Shown: one piece after another, positions 1-7,505 of the stretch | Layout of the letters: each line of letters starts with the position of its first letter | How positions within the stretch are numbered: position 1 is the first letter of the stretch | Assembly: GCA_021785795.1 (NCBI GenBank) | Contig: JAJYEK010000001.1 | Span: 55,845-119,844, forward strand | From: Pseudomonadota bacterium | GTDB lineage: Bacteria > Pseudomonadota > Gammaproteobacteria > Acidiferrobacterales > UBA6901 | Direction: 5' to 3' | Length of the DNA: 64,000 bases | Notes under the pieces: model-generated | The model's database searches: none | Told to the model about the DNA's origin: nothing | What the model saw: the letters and a program-made list of their open reading frames with translations, nothing else | Program-made: the position numbers and the translations under genes

Positions 1-1275
1 ATCCGCGCGGCGCAGCATGTGATTGACCTCGGTCCCGGCGCCGGCGCCAATGGCGGGCACGTGGTTGCCGAAGGGACGCTGGATGACCTCCTGGCGAATC
101 CCGAATCTGTGACCGGGCGCTGCCTGGCAAATCCGATGCGTCATCCGCTCTACCCGTACCGGACCGTACATCTTTCGGGAAAGCATCGCACCGCCACCAT
201 CACGATCGAGAATGCCCGGCTCAACAACCTGAAGAACCTGACCGTACATATTCCTCTCGGACGCCTCGTCTGCGTCACCGGCGTGAGCGGCAGCGGCAAG
301 AGCACGCTCGTGCGGCAGATCCTGTACGAGAACCTGCGCCGCATCCTGCAGGTGCGGCGCGGCCGCGTGCCTCCGGTACACGGATGCGGCGCTATCCGGG
401 GTACAGAATCGATTGGCCGGATTCTCGAAGTGGACCAGACCCCGATCGGCAAGACACCCCGTTCTTGTCCTGCAACCTACGTCGGCTTCTGGGACCCTAT
501 CCGCCGGCTATTTTCCGGTACTGTCGAGGCGCGTTTGCGGGGATACTCTCCGGCTCGGTTCTCCTTCAACGTGCCGGGTGGCCGCTGCGAGGCCTGTCAG
601 GGCCAGGGAACCAGGAAAATTGAAATGAGCTTCCTGCCCGACGTAACGGTCCCGTGTGAAGCCTGCGGGGGCAGCCGCTTCGCCGCTGAAACGCTTATGG
701 TCCGCTTCAAGGACCGAAGCATCGCCGATGTGCTCGCGATGAGCGTCGACGAGGCATCGGTGTTTTTCTCGGCCCAGGAACGCATTCATCGGGCGCTGCG
801 GCTGCTGCAGGATGTCGGACTCGGATATCTGACTCTCGGTCAGCCCAGCCCAACGCTCTCAGGAGGCGAAGCACAGCGTATCAAGCTGGTGACTGAACTG
901 GCCAGAACCGCGCCGGCCGCGGACCCGCAACCGCTGACAGCGGCCGTCACCCCAAGCCGCCATACGATGTACCTTCTGGATGAACCTACTGTCGGGCTGC
1001 ACATGGCGGATGTGGAAAATGTCATACGCGTGCTACACCGACTTGTTTCTTCCGGCAACACCGTTATGGTAATTGAACACAACCTGGACATCATCGCCGA
1101 AGCGGACTGGATCATAGACCTCGGACCGGAAGGCGGTGGCAGAGGCGGACGCATCATCGCTCAGGGCGCACCCGATGCCGTACGCCACAGGCGCCGCTCC
1201 CACACAGCACGGGCGCTCGCCCGGTTTCTGCGCCGACGCGGCCCTGCGGCCGGTCACCGGCATCGCGGATGCTGA
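1..1275 (+). CDS. uvrA: UvrA excinuclease subunit A, C-terminal part (5' end outside the window)
   Basis: Damage-recognition ATPase of nucleotide excision repair. The open frame runs in from base 1, so only about 424 C-terminal residues are present. Visible in order are a Walker A GVSGSGKST near residue 95, a zinc-finger region with two CEAC motifs near residues 196 and 219, the ABC signature LSGGEAQR near 287, Walker B MYLLDEPTVGLH near 325 and a late VIEHN switch motif. An insertion between signature and Walker B (ARTAPAADPQPL region) and the HMADVENVIRVLHRL wording are, from memory, typical of the very long tandem UvrA variants of beta- and gammaproteobacteria rather than the ordinary UvrA of about 940 residues. 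The true length cannot be seen. The tail is arginine- and histidine-rich. The ATPase family is certain; the subtype is inference. Confidence 0.9.
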   Translation: MRAAQHVIDLGPGAGANGGHVVAEGTLDDLLANPESVTGRCLANPMRHPLYPYRTVHLSGKHRTATITIENARLNNLKNLTVHIPLGRLVCVTGVSGSGKSTLVRQILYENLRRILQVRRGRVPPVHGCGAIRGTESIGRILEVDQTPIGKTPRSCPATYVGFWDPIRRLFSGTVEARLRGYSPARFSFNVPGGRCEACQGQGTRKIEMSFLPDVTVPCEACGGSRFAAETLMVRFKDRSIADVLAMSVDEASVFFSAQERIHRALRLLQDVGLGYLTLGQPSPTLSGGEAQRIKLVTELARTAPAADPQPLTAAVTPSRHTMYLLDEPTVGLHMADVENVIRVLHRLVSSGNTVMVIEHNLDIIAEADWIIDLGPEGGGRGGRIIAQGAPDAVRHRRRSHTARALARFLRRRGPAAGHRHRGC

Positions 1276-1651
1276 CTATCAGGACGACGCTGGGCATGAC
1301 CCCTTTTACCCTGCCTGGTGCTCCGGACCCGGATAAACCGGCTCATCGTCTGCAGGCCGCGCAGCGGTCCCCCGCCGTCGATGCATTGTCCCGGGATGGC
1401 CACCGGCTCAAGACCATTACGGCGGGCGATGAACGGCGCGCGATCCTGCCCCCTGCAGCCGGGTCACATTGTGTCGCAGGTTTCGCCTGCGTTCGCACGC
1501 CGGTTCCCGCGTCTTTCGGGGCTAATTTCCAACTGTTCCGGAGACCTCCCGTACGGCTTGAGCGCCGGACTTTCCTGGCGCAGAATCCCTCCACTGCAGC
1601 GGAGCCCGCAATTTCCAGCAGGGGCCTGCCACTACCGGGAGCACCAGCCAG
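1276..1651. other. Intergenic stretch without a recognisable gene
   Basis: About 376 bases between the uvrA stop and the pirin start. Open frames cross it in several phases, but none has a ribosome-binding site or a recognisable protein. No tRNA, hairpin terminator or clear promoter was seen. Confidence 0.5.
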
Positions 1652-2509
1652 GTGACCATACGCAAAATCGAACAGGTCGTTCCGGCGCTGACCGTTTCCG
1701 AAGGCGCCGGGGTGACCGTTCACAGAACGCTCGGAACTCCGGCTCTGCAACAGTTCGATCCATTCCTGATGCTGGATCATTTCGGAAGCGACATTCCGGA
1801 TGAGTACATCGCCGGATTTCCGGATCACCCCCACCGCGGGTTCATCACGCTCACGTACATGCTGGACGGACACATGCTGCACCAGGACAGCATGGGCAAC
1901 CGGGGAGACCTGCGCGCTGGCGGAATCCAGTGGATGAAGGCGGCAAGCGGCGTCATCCATTCCGAAATGCCGCAGCAGAGCAACGGCCTCATGCGGGGCT
2001 TCCAGCTTTGGATCAACTTACCGGCAGCAGAAAAGATGAGCCGTCCCGCCTACCAGGATTTTCCGGCTGCACAGATACCAACTGTCGATGCCGGCGGAAC
2101 TCGGGTCAAGGTCATCAGCGGAGAGTATGCGATGCGACGCGGTCCGGTCGATGACCCGCATACCGACGTCACCTATCTGGACGTGTCCCTTGCGCCGGAC
2201 AGCGAGTTCAGCCATCGCCTGCATCCCGACCTGCACACGTTCCTGTACGTATTTGAAGGACAAACCGGTGTTGGCGGACAGAGGGTCGCCGCCCACAATC
2301 TGGTGGCATTCGGACCGGGCGACCAGATTGCCCTCGCTGCCGGCGAGCACGGCGCGCGCCTGATCCTGGTCGCGGGCCGCCCGCTGAACGAGCCGGTCGT
2401 CCAGTACGGGCCGTTCGTCATGAACACCGAAGATGAGATCCGCCAAGCGTTCGACGACTACCGCAATGACCGCCTCGTGCGTGCTGAAGCCGGTCGGAAC
2501 CCTGCCTGA
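1652..2509 (+). CDS. Pirin family protein
   Basis: Cupin-fold protein of 285 residues, the usual pirin length. The N-terminal cupin carries the metal-site motif HPHRGF near residue 59 and HSEMP near residue 103, supplying the histidines and glutamate that bind iron in characterised pirins. A second cupin half follows (SEYAMRRGPVDDP onward). Bacterial pirins have been linked to quercetinase activity and to control of central metabolism; which applies here is unknown. The start is a GTG with only a weak upstream purine stretch; the next in-frame ATG lies too far inside the first cupin, so the GTG is kept. It stands alone, converging on a small minus-strand gene. Confidence 0.9.
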   Translation: MTIRKIEQVVPALTVSEGAGVTVHRTLGTPALQQFDPFLMLDHFGSDIPDEYIAGFPDHPHRGFITLTYMLDGHMLHQDSMGNRGDLRAGGIQWMKAASGVIHSEMPQQSNGLMRGFQLWINLPAAEKMSRPAYQDFPAAQIPTVDAGGTRVKVISGEYAMRRGPVDDPHTDVTYLDVSLAPDSEFSHRLHPDLHTFLYVFEGQTGVGGQRVAAHNLVAFGPGDQIALAAGEHGARLILVAGRPLNEPVVQYGPFVMNTEDEIRQAFDDYRNDRLVRAEAGRNPA

Positions 2510-2518
2510 TGCCACCCC

Positions 2519-2550
2519 CGGTAAATCTGCCGGGCGCCTGCAGATTACCG
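2519..2550. terminator. Hairpin between convergent genes
   Basis: Inverted repeat CGGTAAATCTGC / GCAGATTACCG with a 9-base loop and one bulged A, directly after the pirin stop and before the 3' end of the convergent gene. There is no T-run on either side, so this is a hairpin candidate and not a proven intrinsic terminator. Confidence 0.4.
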
Positions 2551-2599
2551 ACCGTCCGGATCAGTCCTTGAATCCGCCCGGTGCCGGACAGGAAACTAG

Positions 2600-2911
2600 C
2601 TAAGCCCGTCCGGCGTTGGTGTCGGACGGCGAATGATAGTATTCGCTTTCCTCGGCAAACTGCTTTACCAACCGCTGCAATTCAGCCAGACGCAGATCGG
2701 CAGTGCTGATGGACGCACAGTCCTCACAACGCGGATCCCCGCAGGGCTGGCGTGAATAAAGCCAGTACTGTACGGCACCGGCAAGAAGACCATCTGCGAT
2801 ATCCCACTGATCCGCCGCCTCATCGCCGTTTGCCTGGCGGTTCCCGAGTTCTACCGCCCCATGAAATGCCTCATTGAAAACCTCATCCGAGTCCCTTTCG
2901 GCATCCTTCAT
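2600..2911 (-). CDS. Small protein of unknown function with three clustered cysteines
   Basis: Protein of 103 residues, not recognised. It is acidic, with a helical N-terminal half (NEAFHGAVELG, DIADGLLAGAVQYWLY) followed by CGDPRCEDC (Cys57, Cys62, Cys65) and an amphipathic C-terminal helix (ADLRLAELQRLVKQFAEE). The C-x4-C-x2-C pattern could bind a metal, but a fourth ligand is not obvious. The start is set by a strong AAGGAG seven bases before ATG 2911; the longer open frame upstream has no such signal. It is transcribed away from the ParB-like gene's 3' end and may share its transcript, about 150 bases downstream. Confidence 0.6.
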   Translation of the reverse strand: MKDAERDSDEVFNEAFHGAVELGNRQANGDEAADQWDIADGLLAGAVQYWLYSRQPCGDPRCEDCASISTADLRLAELQRLVKQFAEESEYYHSPSDTNAGRA

Positions 2912-3064
2912 GTCAAAACTCCTTACCGATGGTTGCAGAACGTGCTGCCACAGTGTACCAGAATCACATTGGCAAGCCCGGACTGGAATCCGGACAAATG
3001 GCAGACCCGCACCAGGGCGGACAAATCCCGGTTCCGGCAATCGGACCAACCACCACCGCGGATG

Positions 3065-4135
3065 CTAGCCCTCGTCCGCCGCGGCGGCCGCCACCAGCGC
3101 GACATCCGCGAGCCTGACGGAACCGGCGTCGAATTTCCGGGCAGCGGCAGCCATGCGTGTGAGCGCTGCGGCGAGGGGCATTGGCGGAGCGGGAGTGTCC
3201 TTTTTGACCTGGATGAATCGCAGCGGATTGATGCGCGCCACAATATAGTTGCGAAGATAGGGTGACTTGAACCCACGGGCCTGCAGACCGGCAATAATCC
3301 GCCGCACTTCGGCATCGATGGCCTCGATTCGCGCTGCAAACCCCTGCCGCTCGCGGATGCTGGCCGGCAACCGACGCTCGCTGAAGCGCTCGGCCTTGCG
3401 CAGAAACGGGCCATAAACGCCACCTGCAAACCGGCCGTTATTCTCGTAGACAAGCCCCAGGGTCAGCAATTCCGGGGACTCGAACTCGGCGGCAAAATCC
3501 GACTCCCGGGCCATCGGCTTGCGACTGGCGAGGTTTCGCGCCATGCGGATCACTTCGAGACTGCGGTCCTTGAGATTGTGTGGCTTTTCAGTGTTCAGCG
3601 CCAGAACACGAAACGCCAATTCCTCGTCCGGAGAGACGATGGCCGTGATCTGGCGCAGCCCGAGCACCTTGGCAGCCGCCAGCCGGTGCCGGCCATTAGG
3701 CGTCCACAGCTTTCGATCCGGACTGCACACGACGATGAGCGGATCGAGAAATGCACCGGTCTCCTCGATCTTGCGCGCCAGACGCTTGGTGTGCGCGGGC
3801 GACAGATCTCTCTGGAATGGCGTTGGCTGCACGGCGGAGATCGGCAATGCCGCGAACAGCAGCCCCTTGCCGCGCAGCGGCTCGTGATAGGCGCCAATGG
3901 CAACACCGCCGGCAGAACGCACCTGGTCCACCAGAGCAAGCATCTCGGGAGTATCCAGCCCGAGCGCCATTTCCGCAGCTCCAGGTCCGCGCCTGGTCTT
4001 GCGCGGCGCCAGCCGGACACGTGCTGCGGCACGCCGGACCGGTTTCAGTCTGCGCTTTTTGTTCACCGTGGTAAGCGCCATTCGTGCCAGTGCAGTAAAT
4101 ACCCGCGAACCCGGTAGGGTGAGATCCCACGGCAA
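3065..4135 (-). CDS. Orphan ParB/Srx-domain protein
   Basis: Protein of 356 residues (338 if the internal ATG at 4081 is used). The first 55 residues are basic and low-complexity. A ParB/sulfiredoxin-like nucleotide-binding domain follows: FAALPISAVQPTPFQRDLSP, then a partner helix KRLARKIEETGAFLDPLIV, then NGRHRLAAAKVLG, the counterpart of the GERRxxA motif of ParB. The C-terminal half is helical and basic. There is no parA next to it and no second ParB-type dimerisation domain is obvious, so it is unlikely to be the chromosomal partition ParB; family members include CTPases and nucleases. The 4135 start is a TTG without a good ribosome-binding site, and 4081 also lacks one, so the start is unsure. 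Confidence 0.75.
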   Translation of the reverse strand: MPWDLTLPGSRVFTALARMALTTVNKKRRLKPVRRAAARVRLAPRKTRRGPGAAEMALGLDTPEMLALVDQVRSAGGVAIGAYHEPLRGKGLLFAALPISAVQPTPFQRDLSPAHTKRLARKIEETGAFLDPLIVVCSPDRKLWTPNGRHRLAAAKVLGLRQITAIVSPDEELAFRVLALNTEKPHNLKDRSLEVIRMARNLASRKPMARESDFAAEFESPELLTLGLVYENNGRFAGGVYGPFLRKAERFSERRLPASIRERQGFAARIEAIDAEVRRIIAGLQARGFKSPYLRNYIVARINPLRFIQVKKDTPAPPMPLAAALTRMAAAARKFDAGSVRLADVALVAAAAADEG

Positions 4136-4200
4136 AACCAGCGGCGCGACCTGGCCCCGCCGATCCCGCAGTCAGAGGCAGCTGCCGTCCGGTGTACTCC

Positions 4201-4911
4201 TCACCGGTCCGATTCCGCCAGCGCATCGCCGGCGACACCCTCCCGATTCGCCCGGTTGCCGTGCCGAATACGGAAAACGTGCTCAACTAGCTGTTTCAGT
4301 CCGCGCCTCTGAAACCTGGCGTTCTCGGCCAGGACGTCGCGGGTGCGCAGCTGATCGATGCGGTATTCTGAACCGAACAGGGCCCGCACTTCTTGTTCCG
4401 AAACCGCAAACGGAGGGCCGGACATCGCGTCCTGCGGGTAATTCATGGTGATCAGCAGGGTCTGGACCGACGGCGGCAGTATCGAAACAAGCTTCTTGAC
4501 GTAGCGCTGCCGCATCTCGGGAGGGAAAGCACCCAGTGCCGCCCGGTCATATACCGCGACGACATCTTCCAGATCGCCAGCTGTCAAATCAAACAGGTCG
4601 CCGCGCAGCAGGGTCACACGGTCTGCCTCCCACCGCTCAAAGGGCGGATGAGCGTCCACCTTCGCCTGCAGTCCGTTCTCGGCATAAAAGTCACGCACCG
4701 CGATGGAGCTCAGCTCGACTCCAAGGATCCGGTATCCCTGTGCCCGCAGCCAGATCATGTCGCGCGTGCGTCCGCAAAGCGGCACTAATACCAGGCCGCC
4801 GGACGGCACGCGTAGCCGCTCCCAATAGTCCTGCAGGTGTGCATTGACATCGGTTTGGTGGAAGCCGATTTCGTTGTTCTGCCACCGCTCCAGCCAGAAC
4901 TGTGTTTCCAT
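4201..4911 (-). CDS. tpm: Thiopurine S-methyltransferase
   Basis: SAM-dependent methyltransferase of 236 residues. Bacterial homologues methylate thiopurines and detoxify selenium and tellurium oxyanions in the cytoplasm. The N-terminus METQFWLERWQNNEIGFHQ is diagnostic of the TPMT family (tryptophan-rich substrate loop followed by the FHQ motif). Then come the SAM-binding LVPLCGRTRDMIWL near residue 42, the acidic strand end GVELSS near 64, and YDRAALGAFPPEMRQRYV. The family is usually about 218 residues; here an extra 20-residue C-terminal tail is present. It lies head to tail with the ParB-like gene (about 65 bases), with the tandem repeat region upstream. Confidence 0.93.
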   Translation of the reverse strand: METQFWLERWQNNEIGFHQTDVNAHLQDYWERLRVPSGGLVLVPLCGRTRDMIWLRAQGYRILGVELSSIAVRDFYAENGLQAKVDAHPPFERWEADRVTLLRGDLFDLTAGDLEDVVAVYDRAALGAFPPEMRQRYVKKLVSILPPSVQTLLITMNYPQDAMSGPPFAVSEQEVRALFGSEYRIDQLRTRDVLAENARFQRRGLKQLVEHVFRIRHGNRANREGVAGDALAESDR

Positions 4912-5190
4912 GTGCTAATCTCAATCGGCGCCGCAGGCGCCCGAGAATGGCGTCGAGCAGGTGCGGCACGATTATTGTTCGGACTCCGCGGGCATCGACC
5001 CAACGGCAGGGCTTGGGCCTTGCACCCAAGATATCCCACGCTGCTGCGACAATCAATGGGAACGAAAACAGCGCTTTCCGGTGACATTCGCCACCACCGA
5101 AAAGGCGTTGCGAAAAGCCCCGGACCGGAATCATGGGTCCGACGAATCCGAGGCTTGCTGCGAACGGCCGATCTGGCCGCTGGTACCGGG

Positions 5191-5304
5191 TCATCCGGGG
5201 TCAACCGGGTCATCCGGGGTCAACCGGGTCATCCGGGGTCAACCGGGTCATCCGGGGTCAACCGGGTCATCCGGGGTCAACCGGGTCATCCGGGGTCAAC
5301 CGGG
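5191..5304. repeat. Six exact tandem copies of a 19-bp unit
   Basis: The unit TCATCCGGGGTCAACCGGG starts at 5191, 5210, 5229, 5248, 5267 and 5286 without any mismatch. It is flanked by a partial unit on the left (ggtaccggg) and a decayed one on the right (TGATCGGG). The period is not a multiple of three, so the array reads through all frames as 19-residue peptide repeats; these open frames are artefacts. The array lies in the roughly 475-base gap between tpm and a small membrane-protein gene. Exact copies suggest recent slippage, in the manner of a VNTR. Confidence 0.95.
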
Positions 5305-5386
5305 TGATCGGGCTCCGCGGGATGATTGGCGCGCGCCGTTCCCGGCTCCGGCCGCAGGCCGCCGGGAGATAATGCCGACCTAGCCG

Positions 5387-5599
5387 CTACCCGTAGCCCA
5401 CCCACACGGCCACCAGATAGATCAGCGCCGCCAGCACGAGGGTTCCGCCCCAGAAGACCACCCACCTTTGCCGCCCCCGTCGTCCAAGACCGACCAGAAT
5501 CGCGCCAATCAGCAGCGACAGCAGCACGGTGAACAGCATCATATGACCGGAACCCGCGGCGTCAACGCCGGGGTGCGGTCCGTTGATCCGATAACGCAT
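5387..5599 (-). CDS. Small predicted two-helix membrane protein
   Basis: Protein of 70 residues, or about 51 if translation starts at the internal ATG at 5542. Two hydrophobic helices (MLFTVLLSLLIGAILVGL and VVFWGGTLVLAALIYLVAVW) flank a basic turn GRRGRQRW, giving a hairpin with the positive loop predicted in the cytoplasm. ATG 5599 has AAGGGC upstream, while 5542 has only a weak signal. The pattern looks genuine, but the family is not recognised and no functional neighbour helps. Confidence 0.45.
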   Translation of the reverse strand: MRYRINGPHPGVDAAGSGHMMLFTVLLSLLIGAILVGLGRRGRQRWVVFWGGTLVLAALIYLVAVWVGYG

Positions 5600-5808
5600 G
5601 AGAGCCCTTTTTGGTTATTGCCCACTGTTCCGCGCAGACAGCGGGTACGGTCCTGAGCGCAACGCCACGCCGGCCGCTGACGCCGGCGACGCTGGAAGGC
5701 GCCCTCAAAATGCCTCTCTCGTCATGGCCGCAACGGTCACGATACCGCCACGCCGCCCGCCCCGACTGCAATCAGCCGTCCCCACGGGGCACGGACACCA
5801 TGCCAAGC

Positions 5809-5850
5809 CTGACCTGGATCAAATCACAAAATGGGGGATTTGTGTATAAG
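5809..5850 (+). promoter_or_regulatory. Predicted FNR/ANR-type class II promoter for the hibernation/cold-shock gene
   Basis: Box CTGAC-CTGG-ATCAA (8 of 10 matches to TTGAT-N4-ATCAA), then exactly 22 bases, then TATAAG (5 of 6 to TATAAT). The box centre falls at -41.5 from a start near 5857, the geometry of FNR class II activation. An inverted repeat CACAAA/TTTGTG (5825-5844) fills the spacer. The next plus-strand gene starts at 6077; the rest of the 5600-6076 gap shows no other gene. Confidence 0.45.
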
Positions 5851-6076
5851 ATGATGTAAAGCGGATTGACAGGCAGGGAACGCCAGCGCGGCAGAGGCAG
5901 CCGAACCAGGCCTGGAGACTTCTGCACAGGATGGCACCAGCGGCGCTATTGCGTGGCATCGAGACCTCCCCTCAGGAAAGGACGCCCGTGCCAATCCGCG
6001 AAAACGGGCGCCAGGGAACCGCGCCGCCAAGGGGCGATTGCGGATCCGGCGCGCCAGCTCAAAAGGGAATCCGACC

Positions 6077-6640
6077 ATGACCGTTCCTCTGCAAATTACC
6101 GTACGTGACATGCCCCATTCGGAGGCGATAGACCAGGCAATCCGAAATAAGGCTGACAAGCTCAACCGGTTTTTCGATCGGATCACCAGCTGCCGTGTCT
6201 TGGTCGAGACCGCCCACCGGCACCAGCATCAGGGCAGACGCTATCAGGTTCGCATCGACATCACGGTGCCTGGAGGCGAAATAGCCATAACGCGGGATCC
6301 TTCTGGAAACAACTCGCACGAGGATGTCTATGTCGCCATTCGCGATGCGTTTGATTCCGCCCGGCGCCAACTCCAGGAATTCGTTCGACGCGAACGGGGG
6401 GAAGTTAAAGTACACGACACCGCGCGGCATGCGCATGTGTTCCAGCTGTTTCCGGCCCAGGGCTACGGATTTCTGCGCACTGCCGACAATCGCGACATCT
6501 ACTTCCATGAGAACTCCCTGCGCGACCTGGATTTCGCGCACCTGGATGTTGGCACCGAGGTCGTGTATGCGGAAGAAGAGGGTCTCGAAGGTCCGCAGGC
6601 CACGTGGGTGGCAAGCGGTAAGCACGGCGTCCCGGACTGA
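6077..6640 (+). CDS. HPF/RaiA ribosome hibernation domain fused to a cold-shock domain
   Basis: Protein of 187 residues. Residues 1 to about 105 form a RaiA/HPF domain, which binds the decoding region of the 30S subunit and silences ribosomes (PLQITVRDMPHSEAIDQAI, basic helices around KADKLNRFFDRI, then AFDSARRQLQEFVRRE). A cold-shock OB-fold follows at about 125-180, with GYGFLRTADNRDIYFHENSL containing the RNP-like GFL and YFHE motifs. There is no long-HPF dimerisation tail, so the OB-fold replaces it. ATG 6077 is preceded by AAAGGGAAT, preferred over the upstream in-frame ATG at 6038. An FNR-like promoter about 220 bases upstream suggests induction when oxygen falls. Confidence 0.88.
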   Translation: MTVPLQITVRDMPHSEAIDQAIRNKADKLNRFFDRITSCRVLVETAHRHQHQGRRYQVRIDITVPGGEIAITRDPSGNNSHEDVYVAIRDAFDSARRQLQEFVRRERGEVKVHDTARHAHVFQLFPAQGYGFLRTADNRDIYFHENSLRDLDFAHLDVGTEVVYAEEEGLEGPQATWVASGKHGVPD

Positions 6641-6662
6641 CGTCCGCCTGTCTAGACTGCAG

Positions 6663-7118
6663 CTAGTGATGGCCCCGGACCAGCAGCACCGGGACTGGTG
6701 ACAGACGCATCACGCCCTCGGCAACGCTTCCGAGCAGCAGATGGTCGAGCCCGCGGCGCCCATGCGTGCCGATCACGATGATGTCGGCGGGCCAGTCGCT
6801 CGCTTGCTCAGCAATCGCCTTGGCTACCCGCTGACCCGGTCTTTCGATCTCGAGCAGCAGGACCTCGGCATCAACCCCTCCGTCCCGGGCCTTCCGTTGC
6901 GCGTTCTCCAGGATACTGCGCGCGAAACTGCGCGCCGCTTCCCGGATCTGGTTGAGGTCGATGGGAGCAAACTCGGAATCCCAGATTCCCGTAGCGGAAT
7001 CCACAACATGGACAATTCGTAACCCTGTCGATTCGCTGCGGGCAAGCCTGATGGCCTCCTGCAAGGCCGCGTCTGCGGTTTCGCTGCCATCCACCGGAAC
7101 AAGGATATTCTTGTACAC
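6663..7118 (-). CDS. Universal stress protein (UspA family)
   Basis: Cytoplasmic Rossmann-like protein of 151 residues, one Usp domain. The N-terminus YKNILVPVDGSETADAAL and the C-terminal ATP-binding signature GTHGRRGLDHLLLGSVAEGV (G-2x-G-9x-G-S) indicate the nucleotide-binding subclass. The start is a GTG at 7118 with GGAGG at the proper distance; the longer open frame upstream encodes an arginine-rich stretch unlike the family. It converges on the hibernation/cold-shock gene (22 bases apart), and both are typical of stress or low-oxygen physiology, but it has no FNR box of its own that I can see. Confidence 0.9.
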   Translation of the reverse strand: MYKNILVPVDGSETADAALQEAIRLARSESTGLRIVHVVDSATGIWDSEFAPIDLNQIREAARSFARSILENAQRKARDGGVDAEVLLLEIERPGQRVAKAIAEQASDWPADIIVIGTHGRRGLDHLLLGSVAEGVMRLSPVPVLLVRGHH

Positions 7119-7505
7119 GCTGTACCTCCATAGGCAGCGCCCTGGCCCGTATCCGCCATGACTTTCGTTACATTCGTCATGTCGCAGACGCCAGGCGCGC
7201 GGCATCAGTTCTTCGTGCAGGCGCGGTCGTGCTCCCGGCAATTCCGCCACCCGCCCCAATCAGCAAGCCATGCGCCACCACCGCAGCGTCGCGACACGTC
7301 CGCTTGGAGTCGCAGCTGCCGGCCTGGAAGCACCGACATTGTATACTGGCTGCACCGGGGACGCATGCAATCCCGCCCGGCATCGTGTGTGCGCGCTGCT
7401 GGCCCTCACGGTTACCTGCACCCCGAACAGGATCGATCCGGCGGATGCGCCGAGCGATGGCGCACGCGGCGGTCGGATGGTCGCCGCTGCCCGTGGAACC
7501 GGAAT
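7119..7505. other. Intergenic stretch without a recognisable gene
   Basis: About 387 bases between the start of the universal stress gene and the end of the phosphatase-like gene. Long open frames cross it on both strands but are the shadow type, with no start signals or recognisable motifs. Nothing else was seen. Confidence 0.5.

Noticed and set aside
3264..3280. T-arm-like GGGTTCAAGTC on the minus strand
   Set aside because: It lies inside the ParB-like coding frame and no acceptor stem, D-arm or anticodon arm surrounds it.
5191..5304. CRISPR array or collagen-like repeat protein
   Set aside because: Units are directly adjacent with no spacers, and the 19-base period breaks every reading frame.
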